A stretch of 64,000 nt of DNA from Dickeya chrysanthemi NCPPB 402 (GCF_000406105.1 NZ_CM001974.1:233050-297049), one strand, 5' to 3'; positions 45,966 to 57,347 are shown, numbered from the stretch's first letter. A program made the numbers and translations. The notes: generated by a model from the letters alone, not told the origin.

Positions 45966-48413
45966 ATGAACTCTCCATTTATCTACAACTCACCTACGCT
46001 CAGCGTAGACGCGTTGAAACACTCCATCGCTTACAAGCTGATGTTTACCATCGGCAAGGACCCCAGCATCGCCAGTAAACATGACTGGCTGAATGCGGCG
46101 GTGCTGGCGGTGCGGGATCGCATGGTCGAGCGCTGGTTACGTTCCAGTCGTGCGCAGTTATCGCAGGATGTTCGGCAGGTTTACTATTTGTCGATGGAGT
46201 TTCTGTTGGGGCGCACCTTGTCCAACGCCTTGCTGGCGATGGGCATGTTTGACGACCTGCGCGACGCGCTGGAAGCGATGGGGCTGGACCTGAACGAACT
46301 GCTGGAAGAAGAAGACGATCCGGCGTTGGGCAACGGTGGCCTTGGCCGTCTGGCCGCGTGTTTCCTCGACTCGCTCGCGACGATGGCGCTGCCGGGGCGG
46401 GGCTATGGTATCCGCTATGAATACGGTATGTTCCGGCAAAATATCGTTGACGGTAAGCAGGCGGAATCGCCGGATTACTGGCTGGAATACGGCAACCCAT
46501 GGGAATTCGTGCGTCACAGCACCCGTTACAAGGTGCGTTTTGGCGGCCGCATCCAGCAAGAGGGGAGTAAAACCCGCTGGCTGGAAACTGAGGAGATCAT
46601 TGCCTGCGCCTACGATCAGATAATCCCCGGCTTTGATACCGACGCCACCAACACCTTACGGCTGTGGGCGGCGCAGGCCAGTAACGAAATCAATCTCGGT
46701 AAGTTCAATCAGGGCGACTATTTCGCGGCGGTGGAGGACAAAAACCATTCCGAAAACGTATCGCGGGTACTCTACCCTGATGACTCCACCTATTCCGGGC
46801 GCGAGTTGCGTTTACGTCAGGAGTACTTTCTGGTATCCGCCACGGTGCAGGATATCCTCAGCCGTCACTGGACGATGCACAAAACCTACGCCAATCTGAC
46901 GGAGAAATTCGCCATCCACCTCAACGATACCCACCCGGTACTGGCGATCCCCGAGCTGATGCGTTTGTTGATCGACGAGCACAAGTTCAAGTGGGATGTG
47001 GCCTGGGATGTGGTCACCAAGGTGTTCTCCTATACCAACCACACCCTGATGGGCGAGGCGTTGGAAACCTGGCCGGTCGACATGATGGGCAAGATTCTGC
47101 CGCGTCACCTGCAACTGATTTTCGAAATCAACGACCGTTTTCTGGACGAAGTACAGGAACGTTTCCCCAATGAGCACGACTTGTTCAAGCGGGTATCCAT
47201 CATTGATGAAGAGCATGGGCGTAAAGTCCGGATGGCGTGGCTGGCGGTGATCTGTAGCCACAAAGTGAATGGGGTATCGCAGTTGCATACCGACCTGATG
47301 GTGCAGTCGCTGTTTGCCGATTTCGCCCGTATTTACCCCGATCGGTTCTGCAACAAAACCAACGGTGTGACGCCTCGCCGCTGGCTGGCGCTGGCGAACC
47401 CGTCGCTGTCGAAAGTACTGGATGACACCATTGGCAAAACCTGGCGTACCGACCTGAGCCAACTGGCGGACCTGAAACCGCATATTGATTTTCCGGCGTT
47501 CCTGCAAAAAGTGCGCAAGGCCAAGCAGGAGAATAAAAAGCGGTTGGCTATCTATATCGCGCAGCATCTGGATATTGTGGTCGACCCGAATGCGCTGTTT
47601 GATGTGCAAATCAAGCGGATTCACGAGTACAAACGTCAGTTGCTCAACGTGTTGCACCTGATAACGCTCTATAACCGCATCAAAGACGACCCGGAGCTGG
47701 ATCGCGTACCGCGCGTCGCCATCTTTGCCGGTAAGGCGGCCTCCGCTTACTACATGGCCAAGCACATCATTCACCTGATCAATGATGTGGCCAGCGTGGT
47801 CAACAACGATCCGGAGGTGAAAGACAAGCTGAAGATTGTCTTCATCCCTAACTATGGCGTCAGCCTGGCGCAGATCATTATTCCAGCGGCCGATCTATCG
47901 GAACAGATCTCGCTGGCGGGCACCGAGGCGTCCGGCACCAGTAACATGAAGTTCGCCCTGAACGGTGCGCTGACTATCGGTACGCTGGATGGCGCCAACG
48001 TCGAAATGCGTGAGCGGGTAGGTGAAGACAATATCTTTATCTTCGGCAACACGGCGGAGGAGGTGGAAGCGCTCCGTCGTAGCGGCTATAACCCGCGGGA
48101 GTTCTACAATCAGGACGAAGAGCTGCATCGGGTGTTGACGCAGATAGCGACCGGCGTATTCAGCCCGGACGACCCGCGCCGTTATGCCGACCTGTTTGAT
48201 TCACTGGTCAATTTCGGCGATCACTATCAGTTGCTGGCGGATTATCGCAGTTATGTGGATAGTCACGACAAGGTGGACGATGTGTACCGCGACGAAGATG
48301 AATGGACGCGCCGAACGCTGCAAAACATCGCCAATATGGGCTATTTCTCTGCCGATCGTACGATTCAGGAGTATGCCGACGACATCTGGCACATCAAGCC
48401 GATACGGTTGTAG
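45966..48413 (+). CDS. glgP: Glycogen phosphorylase GlgP
   Basis: GlgP releases glucose-1-phosphate from glycogen using pyridoxal phosphate. The 815-residue length equals E. coli. Conserved features are [45 protein letters not shown] and the PLP-binding lysine in [17 protein letters not shown] 45966 lies 23 bp after the glgA stop; the frame is open into glgA. It ends the glgBXCAP operon and is followed by an intrinsic terminator. Confidence 0.97.
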   Translation: MNSPFIYNSPTLSVDALKHSIAYKLMFTIGKDPSIASKHDWLNAAVLAVRDRMVERWLRSSRAQLSQDVRQVYYLSMEFLLGRTLSNALLAMGMFDDLRDALEAMGLDLNELLEEEDDPALGNGGLGRLAACFLDSLATMALPGRGYGIRYEYGMFRQNIVDGKQAESPDYWLEYGNPWEFVRHSTRYKVRFGGRIQQEGSKTRWLETEEIIACAYDQIIPGFDTDATNTLRLWAAQASNEINLGKFNQGDYFAAVEDKNHSENVSRVLYPDDSTYSGRELRLRQEYFLVSATVQDILSRHWTMHKTYANLTEKFAIHLNDTHPVLAIPELMRLLIDEHKFKWDVAWDVVTKVFSYTNHTLMGEALETWPVDMMGKILPRHLQLIFEINDRFLDEVQERFPNEHDLFKRVSIIDEEHGRKVRMAWLAVICSHKVNGVSQLHTDLMVQSLFADFARIYPDRFCNKTNGVTPRRWLALANPSLSKVLDDTIGKTWRTDLSQLADLKPHIDFPAFLQKVRKAKQENKKRLAIYIAQHLDIVVDPNALFDVQIKRIHEYKRQLLNVLHLITLYNRIKDDPELDRVPRVAIFAGKAASAYYMAKHIIHLINDVASVVNNDPEVKDKLKIVFIPNYGVSLAQIIIPAADLSEQISLAGTEASGTSNMKFALNGALTIGTLDGANVEMRERVGEDNIFIFGNTAEEVEALRRSGYNPREFYNQDEELHRVLTQIATGVFSPDDPRRYADLFDSLVNFGDHYQLLADYRSYVDSHDKVDDVYRDEDEWTRRTLQNIANMGYFSADRTIQEYADDIWHIKPIRL

Positions 48414-48474
48414 CCTCAGCACAGTTTTTGACGCCGAACCCCCCCTCGTTTGGTATCGAGTGGGGCCCACAGCT

Positions 48475-48503
48475 ACGGCTTCCTCACGGAAGCCGTTTTT
48501 CTT
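48475..48503 (+). terminator. glgBXCAP terminator
   Basis: ACGGCTTCC (48475-48483) and GGAAGCCGT (48488-48496) pair around TCAC, followed by TTTTCTTT. It sits between convergent glgP and glpD. Confidence 0.88.
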
Positions 48504-48525
48504 TAGTATTAACCAACTTTGGGGA

Positions 48526-50025
48526 TTAACCGGCTTTGGCTAACTGGCTGCGGTAGCTGACCAGCCAGTCGGCGACACGCTGGCGTTGCGCGTCGTCCAG
48601 CCACATGCCGAGCTTGGTGCGGCGCCAGATAGCGTCTTCCAGCGACACCACCCATTCATGCTCTACCAGATAGCGTAACTCGGCTTCGTATAAGGTATAG
48701 CCGAAGTGTTCGCCCAAATCGTTTAGGCTTTGCGCGTTGCCGAGGATTTTCTCGCTCTGGCTACCGTAGGTACGGCTGTAACGGCGTGCCAGCGCTTCCG
48801 GCAGATTGTAACGGCGGCGCAATGTGGCGGCATAATCTTCACGGCTGCCGCTGATGTCGCCACCGGGCAGAATCGCGTTGCGGGTCCATGCTTGTCCGGC
48901 TTGCGGGTAGTATTTCACCAGCTTTTCCAGCGCGTGTTCCGCTAACTTACGGTAGGTGGTTAATTTGCCGCCGAATACCGACAGCAACGGCGCTTTGCCG
49001 TTTTCATCCGCAACGGACAGCGTGTAGTCGCGGGTGATGGCCTGCGGTGAATCCGACTCGTCGTCGCACAACGGGCGCACGCCGGAGTAAGTCCAGACGA
49101 TGTCGTCGCGCGTCAGCTGTTTTTTGAAATGGTCGTTATACACATCCAGCAGGTAACGGATTTCGTTGTCGTCGATCTTCACCTGATGCGGATCGCCGTG
49201 GTACTCCACATCGGTGGTGCCGATGATCGAAAACTCGTCCTGCCACGGGATCACGAACACGATGCGGTGATCTTTGTTTTGCAGAATGTAGGCCTGCTCT
49301 TCCTGATGCACACGCGGAACGACGATATGGCTGCCCTTAATCAGACGGATGCCGTACGGCGATGGCAGCGCCAGACCATCGTCGAAGAATTGGCGTACCC
49401 ACGGCCCGGTCGCATTGACCAGCCCTTTCGCTTGCCAGCGGTGGATTTCGCCGCTCAGCGTATCCTTCGCTTCAACGATCCACAGACCGTTTTCGCGGTG
49501 AGCGCGGGTCACTTTCATGCGCGTTTTCACGTCGCCGCCGCGGCGCACCACTTCCTGCGCGTTTAGCACCACCAGACGCGCATCGTCCACCCAGCAATCG
49601 GAATATTCGAAACCGCGCGTCAGTTCCGGTTTCAACACGGATTCGCGACCGAATCGCAGCCCGTGGCTGGACGGCAGGCTAACGCGTTTCCCCAGATGGT
49701 CGTACATGAACAGACCGGCGCGAATCATCCAGGCCGGGCGCAGATGTGGCTGATGCGGCAGACGAAAACGCATCGGGAAAATGATGTGCGGCGCCATTTT
49801 CAGCAGCACTTCGCGTTCGGATAACGCTTCGCCCACCAGGCGGAACTCATAGTGCTCCAGATAGCGCAAGCCGCCGTGAATCAGCTTTGAGCTGGCGGAA
49901 GAGGTGGCGCAGGCCAGGTCCTGTGCTTCCAGCAGCAAGACGGATAACCCGCGCCCGGCGGCGTCTGCTGCGATGCCAGTACCATTAATGCCTCCGCCGA
50001 TCACGATCAGATCTTGGGTTTCCAC
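48526..50025 (-). CDS. glpD: Aerobic glycerol-3-phosphate dehydrogenase GlpD
   Basis: GlpD is the membrane-associated FAD enzyme that oxidises glycerol-3-phosphate and feeds electrons to ubiquinone. The 499-residue product has DLIVIGGGINGTGIAADAAGRG, SSKLIHGGLRYLEH, GSHIVVPRVH and FGGKLTTYRKLAEHALEKL. The start codon is GTG at 50025, preceded by GGAGGAG. Two GlpR operators and a CRP-like site lie upstream. It diverges from glpEGR, as in E. coli. Confidence 0.97.
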   Translation of the reverse strand: METQDLIVIGGGINGTGIAADAAGRGLSVLLLEAQDLACATSSASSKLIHGGLRYLEHYEFRLVGEALSEREVLLKMAPHIIFPMRFRLPHQPHLRPAWMIRAGLFMYDHLGKRVSLPSSHGLRFGRESVLKPELTRGFEYSDCWVDDARLVVLNAQEVVRRGGDVKTRMKVTRAHRENGLWIVEAKDTLSGEIHRWQAKGLVNATGPWVRQFFDDGLALPSPYGIRLIKGSHIVVPRVHQEEQAYILQNKDHRIVFVIPWQDEFSIIGTTDVEYHGDPHQVKIDDNEIRYLLDVYNDHFKKQLTRDDIVWTYSGVRPLCDDESDSPQAITRDYTLSVADENGKAPLLSVFGGKLTTYRKLAEHALEKLVKYYPQAGQAWTRNAILPGGDISGSREDYAATLRRRYNLPEALARRYSRTYGSQSEKILGNAQSLNDLGEHFGYTLYEAELRYLVEHEWVVSLEDAIWRRTKLGMWLDDAQRQRVADWLVSYRSQLAKAG

Positions 50026-50070
50026 GTTTTCTCCTCCACCACGTCAAAAGCGGTATAGCCGTTAAAGTTA

Positions 50071-50090
50071 TAATGTTCGTTTTCGCTCAT
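50071..50090. promoter_or_regulatory. GlpR operator 1 upstream of glpD
   Basis: TAATGTTCGTTTTCGCTCAT closely matches the E. coli glp operator consensus (ATGTTCG, spacer, CGAACAT). Confidence 0.75.
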
Positions 50091-50093
50091 GAT

Positions 50094-50113
50094 ATTAATC
50101 GAAAACAAACATG
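50094..50113. promoter_or_regulatory. GlpR operator 2 upstream of glpD
   Basis: ATTAATCGAAAACAAACATG matches the glp operator consensus at about 13 of 20 positions and lies three bases from operator 1. Tandem operators at glpD are known in E. coli. Confidence 0.6.
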
Positions 50114-50147
50114 TTAGCCAAGCGTTAACCAATTAAAAACATTTGCG

Positions 50148-50163
50148 CGTGATAGAGCTAACA
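50148..50163. promoter_or_regulatory. Possible CRP site in the glpD-glpE gap
   Basis: CGTGATAGAGCTAACA matches eight of ten core CRP positions. It could serve glpD or the divergent glpEGR genes. Confidence 0.4.
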
Positions 50164-50365
50164 GTTTCGCGCCTGATTTGGTTAAAAAATAGTGTCTCTG
50201 TACTGGGCTGCGCGATCGCGCTTCCTGCTGTGTCGCCCTATATCCATGTGGTTTATCCGGTCTATCCATGCAATGGGTGGGTTACAATGTTTGTCATTTC
50301 AGGCATACCTGTTAATAACAATTCGTTTAATAGCAATTCGTTCACCAAGAAATATGAGGCAGGCA

Positions 50366-50686
50366 ATGGAGCAGTTTCAGTCAATCGATATCGAGCAGGC
50401 GTATCAGCGCTGGCAGCAAGGTCATGCGTTGGTCGATATCCGCGATCCGCAGAGTTTCGGTGCTGCGCATGTCCCAGGCTCAACCCACCTGACCAACGAA
50501 ACACTGTCGGATTTTGTGCGCGACGCTGATTTTGAGCAGCCGGTGATGGTGATGTGCTATCACGGCATCAGCAGTCGCAATGCGGCGAGTTACCTGATTA
50601 GTCTAGGCTTTGAAGCCGTATATAGCGTGGATGGCGGTTTCGATGCCTGGCAAAAACGCTTTCCGCAGGATGTGGCGGCAGGGTAA
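50366..50686 (+). CDS. glpE: Thiosulfate sulfurtransferase GlpE
   Basis: A 106-residue single-domain rhodanese. The active-site loop [12 protein letters not shown] carries the catalytic cysteine, and [24 protein letters not shown] and [15 protein letters not shown] are conserved. ATG 50366 follows GAGG and gives the E. coli-like length (108). Its link to glycerol metabolism beyond operon position is unclear. It precedes glpG by 193 bp. Confidence 0.95.
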   Translation: MEQFQSIDIEQAYQRWQQGHALVDIRDPQSFGAAHVPGSTHLTNETLSDFVRDADFEQPVMVMCYHGISSRNAASYLISLGFEAVYSVDGGFDAWQKRFPQDVAAG

Positions 50687-50879
50687 TCGCACATTGGCAT
50701 ACCCGATAAGCGCAGTGCGATGACATTGTTTGCATCCTATATGAATAAACGATGTGAAAACCGTCACACGCATACTGAAATAAGCAAGATTATGCGCGGT
50801 TATTGCGCTGCGTTCCGGGCAATAAATGTTTTAGAATCGAAGACATAAATTCATTGGCGGAATGCGTTGGGCTATTGTC

Positions 50880-51704
50880 ATGATCCGAATTGTTGCGCTA
50901 TCCAATCCGCGTCTGGCACAGGCGTTTGTCGACTATATGCACACGCACCAGGTCAGGCTGGTTGCCCGCATTAACGGAGACGACGTGGATATCTGGCTGC
51001 CGGACGAAAGCCAGCAGGAGCGGGTGAAGCAGGAACTGGAGCGTTTTCTGCAGGAGCCCTGGCATGAGCGCTATCAGGCCGCCAGTTGGCAGAGCGGGAC
51101 GACCAATAGCGGGCTACGTTACCCGTCCTTTTCTTACCTGCAAACGCTGCGCCAGCGCGCAGGACCGCTGACGCTGAGTTTGTTGGTGGTCGCGATCGCG
51201 GTATACCTGCTGATGAAGGTGTATGGCGTGGATCGCCTGATGATGCTGCTGGCTTTTCCGGATAGCACCCAGAACCTGCAGCTCTGGCGTTGGTTCAGCC
51301 ATGCACTGTTGCATTTCTCGCTGTTGCATTTGCTGTTCAACCTGATGTGGTGGTGGTATCTCGGCGGCCCGGTAGAACGCGTATTGGGCTCCCGGCGATT
51401 GTGCGTGATTCTGCTGGCGTCGTCCGCATTCAGCGGGTGGGTGCAGTCCTGGTTCAGCGGTGTGTATTTCGGCGGCTTATCCGGTGTGGTGTACGCCCTG
51501 ATGGGGTATGTCTGGCTGCGCGGCGAGCGTGAACCGGACGGACCGCTGCACTTTCAACGCAGTTTGATGGCGTTCGCGCTGATATGGTTGGTGGCCGGCT
51601 ATTTCGATGTGTTGGGCATGTCTATCGCCAACGCGGCGCACGTCGCGGGATTGGTCATGGGGGTATTGATGGCGTGGTGGGATACGCGTCGTCGTTCAAT
51701 GTGA
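50880..51704 (+). CDS. glpG: Rhomboid intramembrane serine protease GlpG
   Basis: A 274-residue rhomboid protease with a cytosolic N-terminal domain (residues 1-70) and six transmembrane helices. The catalytic dyad is S201 in [13 protein letters not shown] and H254 in ANAAHVAGL, the same residue numbers as in E. coli. The [24 protein letters not shown]1/helix 2 region is intact. ATG 50880 fits the family N-terminus; the ribosome site is weak. It precedes glpR in the glpEGR order. Confidence 0.95.
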   Translation: MIRIVALSNPRLAQAFVDYMHTHQVRLVARINGDDVDIWLPDESQQERVKQELERFLQEPWHERYQAASWQSGTTNSGLRYPSFSYLQTLRQRAGPLTLSLLVVAIAVYLLMKVYGVDRLMMLLAFPDSTQNLQLWRWFSHALLHFSLLHLLFNLMWWWYLGGPVERVLGSRRLCVILLASSAFSGWVQSWFSGVYFGGLSGVVYALMGYVWLRGEREPDGPLHFQRSLMAFALIWLVAGYFDVLGMSIANAAHVAGLVMGVLMAWWDTRRRSM

Positions 51705-51831
51705 TCGCGGATTTACTGCAGCCCTAAACGTGGCGTCAAGCCGCAGTGGCTATCGCCGTGTGCGTTTTTACCATGGGCGCGCTTTCTTGGTTGGCCGGCA
51801 TGAGGTCATGTCGGCGTTTTAGGGGAACAAT

Positions 51832-52590
51832 GTGAAGCAAACACAGCGGCACGACGCGATTATCGATCTGGTGCGTCGGCAGGGATACGTTAGTACCGAA
51901 GAGCTGGTGGAGCATTTTGCAGTCAGCCCGCAGACTATTCGCCGTGATCTGAACGATCTGGCGGAACAAAATAAGATCCATCGTCATCATGGCGGGGCGG
52001 CATTGCCCTCCAGCTCGGTCAATACCGCCTATCATGACCGCAAGATGATGTGGTCAGATGAAAAAGCCAGGATTGCGAGACAAGTCGCCAGCCAAATCCC
52101 GGATGGTGCTACGCTTTTTATAGATATCGGCACGACGCCGGAAGCGGTGGCCCATGCGCTGATGAATCATAAGGATTTGCGGGTGGTCACCAACAACCTG
52201 AATGTGGCAACGTTACTGACCGCGAAAGAGGACTTTCGCCTGATTCTGGCCGGCGGCGAGGTGCGCAGCCGCGATGGCGGCATCATCGGCGAAGCCACGC
52301 TGGATTTCATTTCCCAGTTCAGGCTCGATTTCGGCATTTTGGGCATCAGCGGCATCGATATGGATGGTTCGTTGCTGGAGTTTGACTATCACGAGGTTCG
52401 CACCAAGCGCGCCATTATCGAAAATTCCCGTTGCGTGATGCTGGTGACGGATCATTCGAAATTCGGCCGTAACGCGATGGTCAATTTGGGCAACATGGAT
52501 TTGATCGACTATCTTTTTACCGATCAGTTACCGCCACCCAGTGTGCTGAAAATCATCGAACAACATAAGGTACAGTTGGAGTTGTGCTGA
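51832..52590 (+). CDS. glpR: Glycerol-3-phosphate regulon repressor GlpR
   Basis: A 252-residue DeoR-family repressor. The N-terminal helix-turn-helix is [39 protein letters not shown] and the C-terminal sugar-phosphate-binding domain contains [14 protein letters not shown] and [13 protein letters not shown]. The start is GTG 51832, with AGGGGA upstream. It would control glpD through the tandem operators at 50071-50113, and probably glpTQ and glpABC. malP starts 44 bp after its stop. Confidence 0.96.
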   Translation: MKQTQRHDAIIDLVRRQGYVSTEELVEHFAVSPQTIRRDLNDLAEQNKIHRHHGGAALPSSSVNTAYHDRKMMWSDEKARIARQVASQIPDGATLFIDIGTTPEAVAHALMNHKDLRVVTNNLNVATLLTAKEDFRLILAGGEVRSRDGGIIGEATLDFISQFRLDFGILGISGIDMDGSLLEFDYHEVRTKRAIIENSRCVMLVTDHSKFGRNAMVNLGNMDLIDYLFTDQLPPPSVLKIIEQHKVQLELC

Positions 52591-52634
52591 TCCCGACGTG
52601 CCTTTTTCCATCACCCGTAGAGGAGAGAGGCACG

Positions 52635-55052
52635 ATGTCACCCTTATTCAATTCTTCCCAGTTTGCCGCCGCCTTGCAGCGTCAGTTGCAGGCGTGCGCT
52701 CAGCCGTCGTTACAGGCGCTGTCGTTGCGTCAGTGCTGGCAATGGGTGAGCGCCGCGCTGACGGAACAACTGGATGCGTTGACGTCTGCCGAGTCAGCTC
52801 CGCCTGATGCCGGGCCGTCTGGGGTACGGCACGTTAATTATTTGTCGATGGAGTTCCTGCCCGGCCGCCTGACCGGGAATAACCTGCTCAACTTGGGATG
52901 GTATAACGCGGTGGCGGAGGTACTGGCCCAGCATGGGCTGGCGTTGAGCGACGTGCTGGAGCAGGAAACCGACCCGGCGCTTGGCAATGGCGGGCTCGGA
53001 AGGCTGGCGTCCTGTTATCTGGACGCGATGGCGACCGTCGGCCAACCGGCGATCGGTTACGGTCTGCATTATCAGTACGGCTTATTCCGCCAGCATTTCG
53101 ACGCCGGCTTCCAACGGGAAACACCGGATGACTGGCTGCGCGACAGTTACCCGTGGGCGCGGCCCCGTCCGGAACTGGCGGTAGAGGTCGGTTTCGGCGG
53201 CGAACTGGTCGCCCAGCCGGACGGCAGCGAGCGCTGGATCCCGGAACAGGTCGTCGTCGGCGAAGCCACTGATATCCCGGTTATCGGTTACCACAATGGT
53301 CAGGTGCAACCGTTGCGGCTATGGCAGGCCACCCATAGCGAACCGTTTGACCTTGAGCAGTTTAACGCTGGCCATTACCTGAAAGCCGAGCAGCGGGGGA
53401 TCGCCGCCGCCAGTCTGACCAAAGTGCTTTATCCGAACGATAATCATGCGGCAGGCAAAAAATTGCGCCTGATGCAGCAGTATTTTCAATGCGCCTGTGC
53501 GGTAGCGGATATTTTTCGGCGGCATGAGCGCGCCGGTCGGCCGCTGGCGACGTTGCCCGACTATGAAGTGGTGCAACTGAATGATACGCACCCGACGCTG
53601 GCGATCCCCGAAACCCTGCGCCTGTTGCTGGATGAATACCAATTATCGTGGGAACAGGCCTGGCAGTTGACCGGGCGGTTGTTCGCCTACACCAACCACA
53701 CCCTGATGCCGGAAGCGCTGGAATGTTGGGATGAACGGTTGTTCGGCCGGCTGCTGCCGCGTCATTTGTCGATTATCAAAACCATTAATGAGCACCTGCG
53801 TCGGCAGGTGGAGGCGCGCTGGCCGGGCGATCGGCAGGTTTGGGCGCGTCTGGCGGTGGTGCACCGCCGTCAGGTGAGAATGGCGAACCTGTGCGTGGTG
53901 GCTTGCTTTGCGGTGAACGGGGTAGCACAGATGCACTCGGAACTGGTGGTTCGCGACCTGTTCCCGGAATATCACCAGTTATGGCCGACGAAATTTCATA
54001 ACGTTACCAACGGTATTACGCCGCGTCGCTGGCTGAAACAGTGCAATCCGGCGCTCTCTTCGCTGATTGACGAGACGCTACAGACCGAATGGGGTAACCG
54101 GCTGACGCTGTTGGACGGGCTGGCGCCCTACGCGCAGGATAGTGCGTTCCGGGCGCGCTATCGCCAAATCAAGCAGGACAATAAAACCCAGTTGGCGCAC
54201 TTTCTGCGGCGCGAATACGGCATTGTCGTCGATCCGGCCGCCGTGTTTGATGTGCAAATCAAACGGTTGCATGAGTACAAACGGCAACATCTGAATTTGC
54301 TGCATATTTTGTCGCTGTATAAGCGATTGCTTATCGACCCTGGATTGGATATCGTGCCGCGCCTTTTTTTGTTTGGCGCCAAGGCGGCGCCGGGTTACGT
54401 ACTGGCGAAGAATATTATTTACGCCATCAACTGCGTGGCGGAGCACATTAATCGCGATAAACGGGTGAATGATCGCCTGAAGGTGGTTTTTTTACCGGAT
54501 TACCGCGTTTCGCTGGCGGAGCGGATTATTCCGGCTGCCGACGTGTCGGAACAGATTTCTACTGCCGGTAAGGAAGCTTCGGGGACCGGCAATATGAAAC
54601 TGGCATTGAACGGCGCGCTGACGATGGGCACGTTGGATGGCGCCAATGTGGAGATGGCGCAAGAAGTCGGTGCCGAGAATTTGTTCATTTTCGGGCATAC
54701 CGTCGATCAGGTGAAAGCGCTGATTGCCGATGGCTATAAACCCGCTCGTTATATTGCTGCGAACCCTCTATTAAAGGAAATTCTTGCCGAGCTGGCGGAT
54801 GGGACGTTCAGCCACGGCGATAAAACGGCGTTCGCCCCCTTGCTGGATAGCCTGCTGGAACTGGGCGATCCCTATCTGGTGCTGGCCGACTTTGCCCCTT
54901 ATTGCCAGGCGCAACAGCGAGTGGATGAGCTGTATCGTGAACCTGATGAATGGACGCGTCGCTGCATCCTGAATACCGCCCGTATGGGGATGTTCAGTGC
55001 TGATCGGGCAATCCAGGATTATCAGAAACGTATCTGGACGATGCGTGATTAA
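52635..55052 (+). CDS. malP: Maltodextrin phosphorylase MalP
   Basis: An 805-residue alpha-glucan phosphorylase. It is distinguished from GlgP in this window by [22 protein letters not shown] and [27 protein letters not shown] stretches characteristic of MalP. The PLP lysine is in [17 protein letters not shown] 52635 follows GGAGAGAGG. In E. coli malPQ is divergent from its activator gene malT; here it directly follows glpR with a 44-bp gap, too short for the usual MalT-box promoter, and malT is not in the window. Confidence 0.95.
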   Translation: MSPLFNSSQFAAALQRQLQACAQPSLQALSLRQCWQWVSAALTEQLDALTSAESAPPDAGPSGVRHVNYLSMEFLPGRLTGNNLLNLGWYNAVAEVLAQHGLALSDVLEQETDPALGNGGLGRLASCYLDAMATVGQPAIGYGLHYQYGLFRQHFDAGFQRETPDDWLRDSYPWARPRPELAVEVGFGGELVAQPDGSERWIPEQVVVGEATDIPVIGYHNGQVQPLRLWQATHSEPFDLEQFNAGHYLKAEQRGIAAASLTKVLYPNDNHAAGKKLRLMQQYFQCACAVADIFRRHERAGRPLATLPDYEVVQLNDTHPTLAIPETLRLLLDEYQLSWEQAWQLTGRLFAYTNHTLMPEALECWDERLFGRLLPRHLSIIKTINEHLRRQVEARWPGDRQVWARLAVVHRRQVRMANLCVVACFAVNGVAQMHSELVVRDLFPEYHQLWPTKFHNVTNGITPRRWLKQCNPALSSLIDETLQTEWGNRLTLLDGLAPYAQDSAFRARYRQIKQDNKTQLAHFLRREYGIVVDPAAVFDVQIKRLHEYKRQHLNLLHILSLYKRLLIDPGLDIVPRLFLFGAKAAPGYVLAKNIIYAINCVAEHINRDKRVNDRLKVVFLPDYRVSLAERIIPAADVSEQISTAGKEASGTGNMKLALNGALTMGTLDGANVEMAQEVGAENLFIFGHTVDQVKALIADGYKPARYIAANPLLKEILAELADGTFSHGDKTAFAPLLDSLLELGDPYLVLADFAPYCQAQQRVDELYREPDEWTRRCILNTARMGMFSADRAIQDYQKRIWTMRD

Positions 55053-55064
55053 GGAATCAATACC

Positions 55065-57215
55065 ATGGCGTTGAAAGCAAAAAAATCCGTACCCCACCAG
55101 ATGGGGATCGCTGATACCTATAAAGATGCTTACGGTAATGAACGGGCGATAGACAACGAAACCCGCCAGGCATTGCTGCAACTGCTTGAGGTGACTGAAC
55201 CATCGACGGCACCGTTGTCGTCGGTATGTGTATTGCGTCAGGGGCAGCAGAATCGATTGCCGTTATGTCACGCAGGAGACTATGTCTGGACGCTAGCCTA
55301 TGAAAAAGGCGGCATTATCGAAGGGCGCGTAAACGGCCTGGCGGTGTTGGCCTTGCCGGATAACCTGCCGCTCGGTTATCACCAGTTGATGCTGACGCAG
55401 GGCGAACAGCAGTGGTCTTGCCGGGTGATTGTCGCCCCGGCGCGGTGTTATGAACCGGAACCGCTGACGCAGGGAAAACGCTGGTGGGGCGTCATGGTGC
55501 AGTTGTATACCCTGCGTTCGTCCGATAATTGGGGCGTCGGCGATTTTGGCGATTTAAAAGCGCTGGTGGAGCAGGTGGCGCGTCGGGGCGGTGCCTTTGT
55601 CGGTTTGAATCCGCTGCATGCGCTTTACCCGGCACAGCCCGAGGCCGCCAGCCCGTATAGCCCGTCTTCGCGTAATTGGCTGAATATTGTCTATATCGAT
55701 GTCAATCAGGTGGATGATTTTCATCAGAGTGATGCCGCCCGCGCATGGTGGAAACAGGACGATATCCAGCAGCAACTGACGGCGGCGCGCGCCAGCCGAT
55801 GGGTCGATTATACCGCCGTTACCTGCCTGAAACTGGCGGCGCTGCGACTGGCGTTTAGCCATTTCACCGGTCGCAATGCACTGGACCCGCGTAAAACGGC
55901 GTTCCAGCAGTTTCTCAAAACCCACGATGAAAGCCTGTTGCAGCAGGCCACCTACGATGCGTTACAGGCGTGGATGCACCAGGGCAAACCGACCGCCGAC
56001 TGGCGGCAATGGCCGCAGGAATATCACGCTGCACGCAGCGACGCCACACTGGCATTCCGGCAGGAGCACGCCGACGATGTGCAATTCTATTGCTGGCTTC
56101 AGTGGCTGGCGCATGAACAACTGGCGGCTTGTTTTTCCCATAGTAAACAATTGGGTATGCCGATCGGCCTATATCGCGATTTAGCGGTCGGGGTGGCGCA
56201 GGGCGGCGTGGATACCTGGGGCGACCAACAGTTGTATTGTCTGTCGGTGACGATCGGCGCACCGCCGGACCCGCTCGGGCCTGGCGGGCAAAACTGGAAC
56301 CTGACGCCGGTGCACCCGACATTGTTGCGTCAGCGCGGTTACCAGCCGTTTATCGACTTGCTGCGCAGCAATATGGCGCATAGCGGCGCGTTGCGTATCG
56401 ACCATGTAATGGGGTTGCTGCGCCTGTGGTGGATTCTGAACGGCAACGACGCGACTCACGGTGCCTATGTGTTTTACCCGGTGGATGACTTGTTGGGGAT
56501 CCTGGCGCTGGAGAGCCATCGCCATCGTTGTCTGGTAATCGGTGAAGATCTGGGCACGGTGCCGGAGGAGATCGTCAATAAATTGCCCGACAACAGCGTC
56601 TATTCCTACAAGGTGTTGTTTTTCGAGAAGGATCAGCAGGATCGTTTTCGTGCGCCGGATGAATATCCGCCTCGTTCGATGGCGACCATCACCACGCATG
56701 ATCTGGCGACGCTACGCGGTTACTGGCAAGGGGTCGATCTGACGTTAGGTAAAGATCTTGGGTTATATCCAGACGCCGCCGCGCTGCAGCGCCAGCATGA
56801 AGCGCGTGAGTGCGCCAAGCAGGGGCTGCTGGATGCGTTGCATGAGCAAGGGTTGCTGCCTCAACGGGTGGGCCGCAATGCATCGCTGACGACCATGAGC
56901 GCCCAGCTTAATCGTGGCGTGCAACGCTATCTGGCGGATAGCGCCAGCGCGTTGCTGGGCTTGCAGCTTGAAGACTGGCTGGATATGTCGACGCCGGTAA
57001 ATGTGCCGGGTACCGATCAGGAATACCCTAACTGGCGGCGTAAGCTGAGCCGCCCGCTGGATTCCATTTTCACCGACCGTTATCTGGAAAGGCTGATCAG
57101 GGATATCGATCTACGTCGTGGCGGGCCGGTGCCGTCTCGAACCAAAAAGACAGTCAAACCGGCGGATACTCCGGTGGATAATGGAAAGCAGGAACAGACA
57201 AAAAAGCCTGAGTGA
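55065..57215 (+). CDS. malQ: 4-alpha-glucanotransferase (amylomaltase) MalQ
   Basis: A 716-residue GH77 amylomaltase that disproportionates maltodextrins in the cytosol. The catalytic stretches are ALRIDHVMGLLRLWW (nucleophile aspartate), VIGEDLGTVPEE (acid/base) and TTHDLATLRGYW. The family N-terminal domain and NWGVGDFGDL are present. A hydrophilic C-terminal tail of about 25 residues (SRTKKTVKPADTPVDNGKQE and on) is an addition to the E. coli protein (694). It starts 12 bp after malP, so the two form an operon. Confidence 0.96.
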   Translation: MALKAKKSVPHQMGIADTYKDAYGNERAIDNETRQALLQLLEVTEPSTAPLSSVCVLRQGQQNRLPLCHAGDYVWTLAYEKGGIIEGRVNGLAVLALPDNLPLGYHQLMLTQGEQQWSCRVIVAPARCYEPEPLTQGKRWWGVMVQLYTLRSSDNWGVGDFGDLKALVEQVARRGGAFVGLNPLHALYPAQPEAASPYSPSSRNWLNIVYIDVNQVDDFHQSDAARAWWKQDDIQQQLTAARASRWVDYTAVTCLKLAALRLAFSHFTGRNALDPRKTAFQQFLKTHDESLLQQATYDALQAWMHQGKPTADWRQWPQEYHAARSDATLAFRQEHADDVQFYCWLQWLAHEQLAACFSHSKQLGMPIGLYRDLAVGVAQGGVDTWGDQQLYCLSVTIGAPPDPLGPGGQNWNLTPVHPTLLRQRGYQPFIDLLRSNMAHSGALRIDHVMGLLRLWWILNGNDATHGAYVFYPVDDLLGILALESHRHRCLVIGEDLGTVPEEIVNKLPDNSVYSYKVLFFEKDQQDRFRAPDEYPPRSMATITTHDLATLRGYWQGVDLTLGKDLGLYPDAAALQRQHEARECAKQGLLDALHEQGLLPQRVGRNASLTTMSAQLNRGVQRYLADSASALLGLQLEDWLDMSTPVNVPGTDQEYPNWRRKLSRPLDSIFTDRYLERLIRDIDLRRGGPVPSRTKKTVKPADTPVDNGKQEQTKKPE

Positions 57216-57254
57216 CGAGAGTATGCGTCGACGGGGTTAACAGATAACAGAAAC

Positions 57255-57282
57255 GATGAGCGGCCAGATGACTGACCGCTCA
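57255..57282. terminator. Hairpin after malPQ
   Basis: ATGAGCGG pairs with CCGCTCAT, and an inner CAG/CTG extends the stem. No clear T-tract follows. It lies between convergent malQ and nfuA. Confidence 0.5.
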
Positions 57283-57311
57283 TGACAATCAAAACCACAG
57301 TGGCTGAATAG

Positions 57312-57347
57312 GCACCCGCTTAATAATATGCACCCGCTTAATAATAG
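57312..57347 (+). repeat. 18-bp tandem duplication covering the nfuA stop codon
   Basis: GCACCCGCTTAATAATA plus one base occurs at 57312-57329 and 57330-57347 (17 of 18 identical). The right copy contains the nfuA stop, so the left copy is a duplicated 3' end. Confidence 0.88.
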
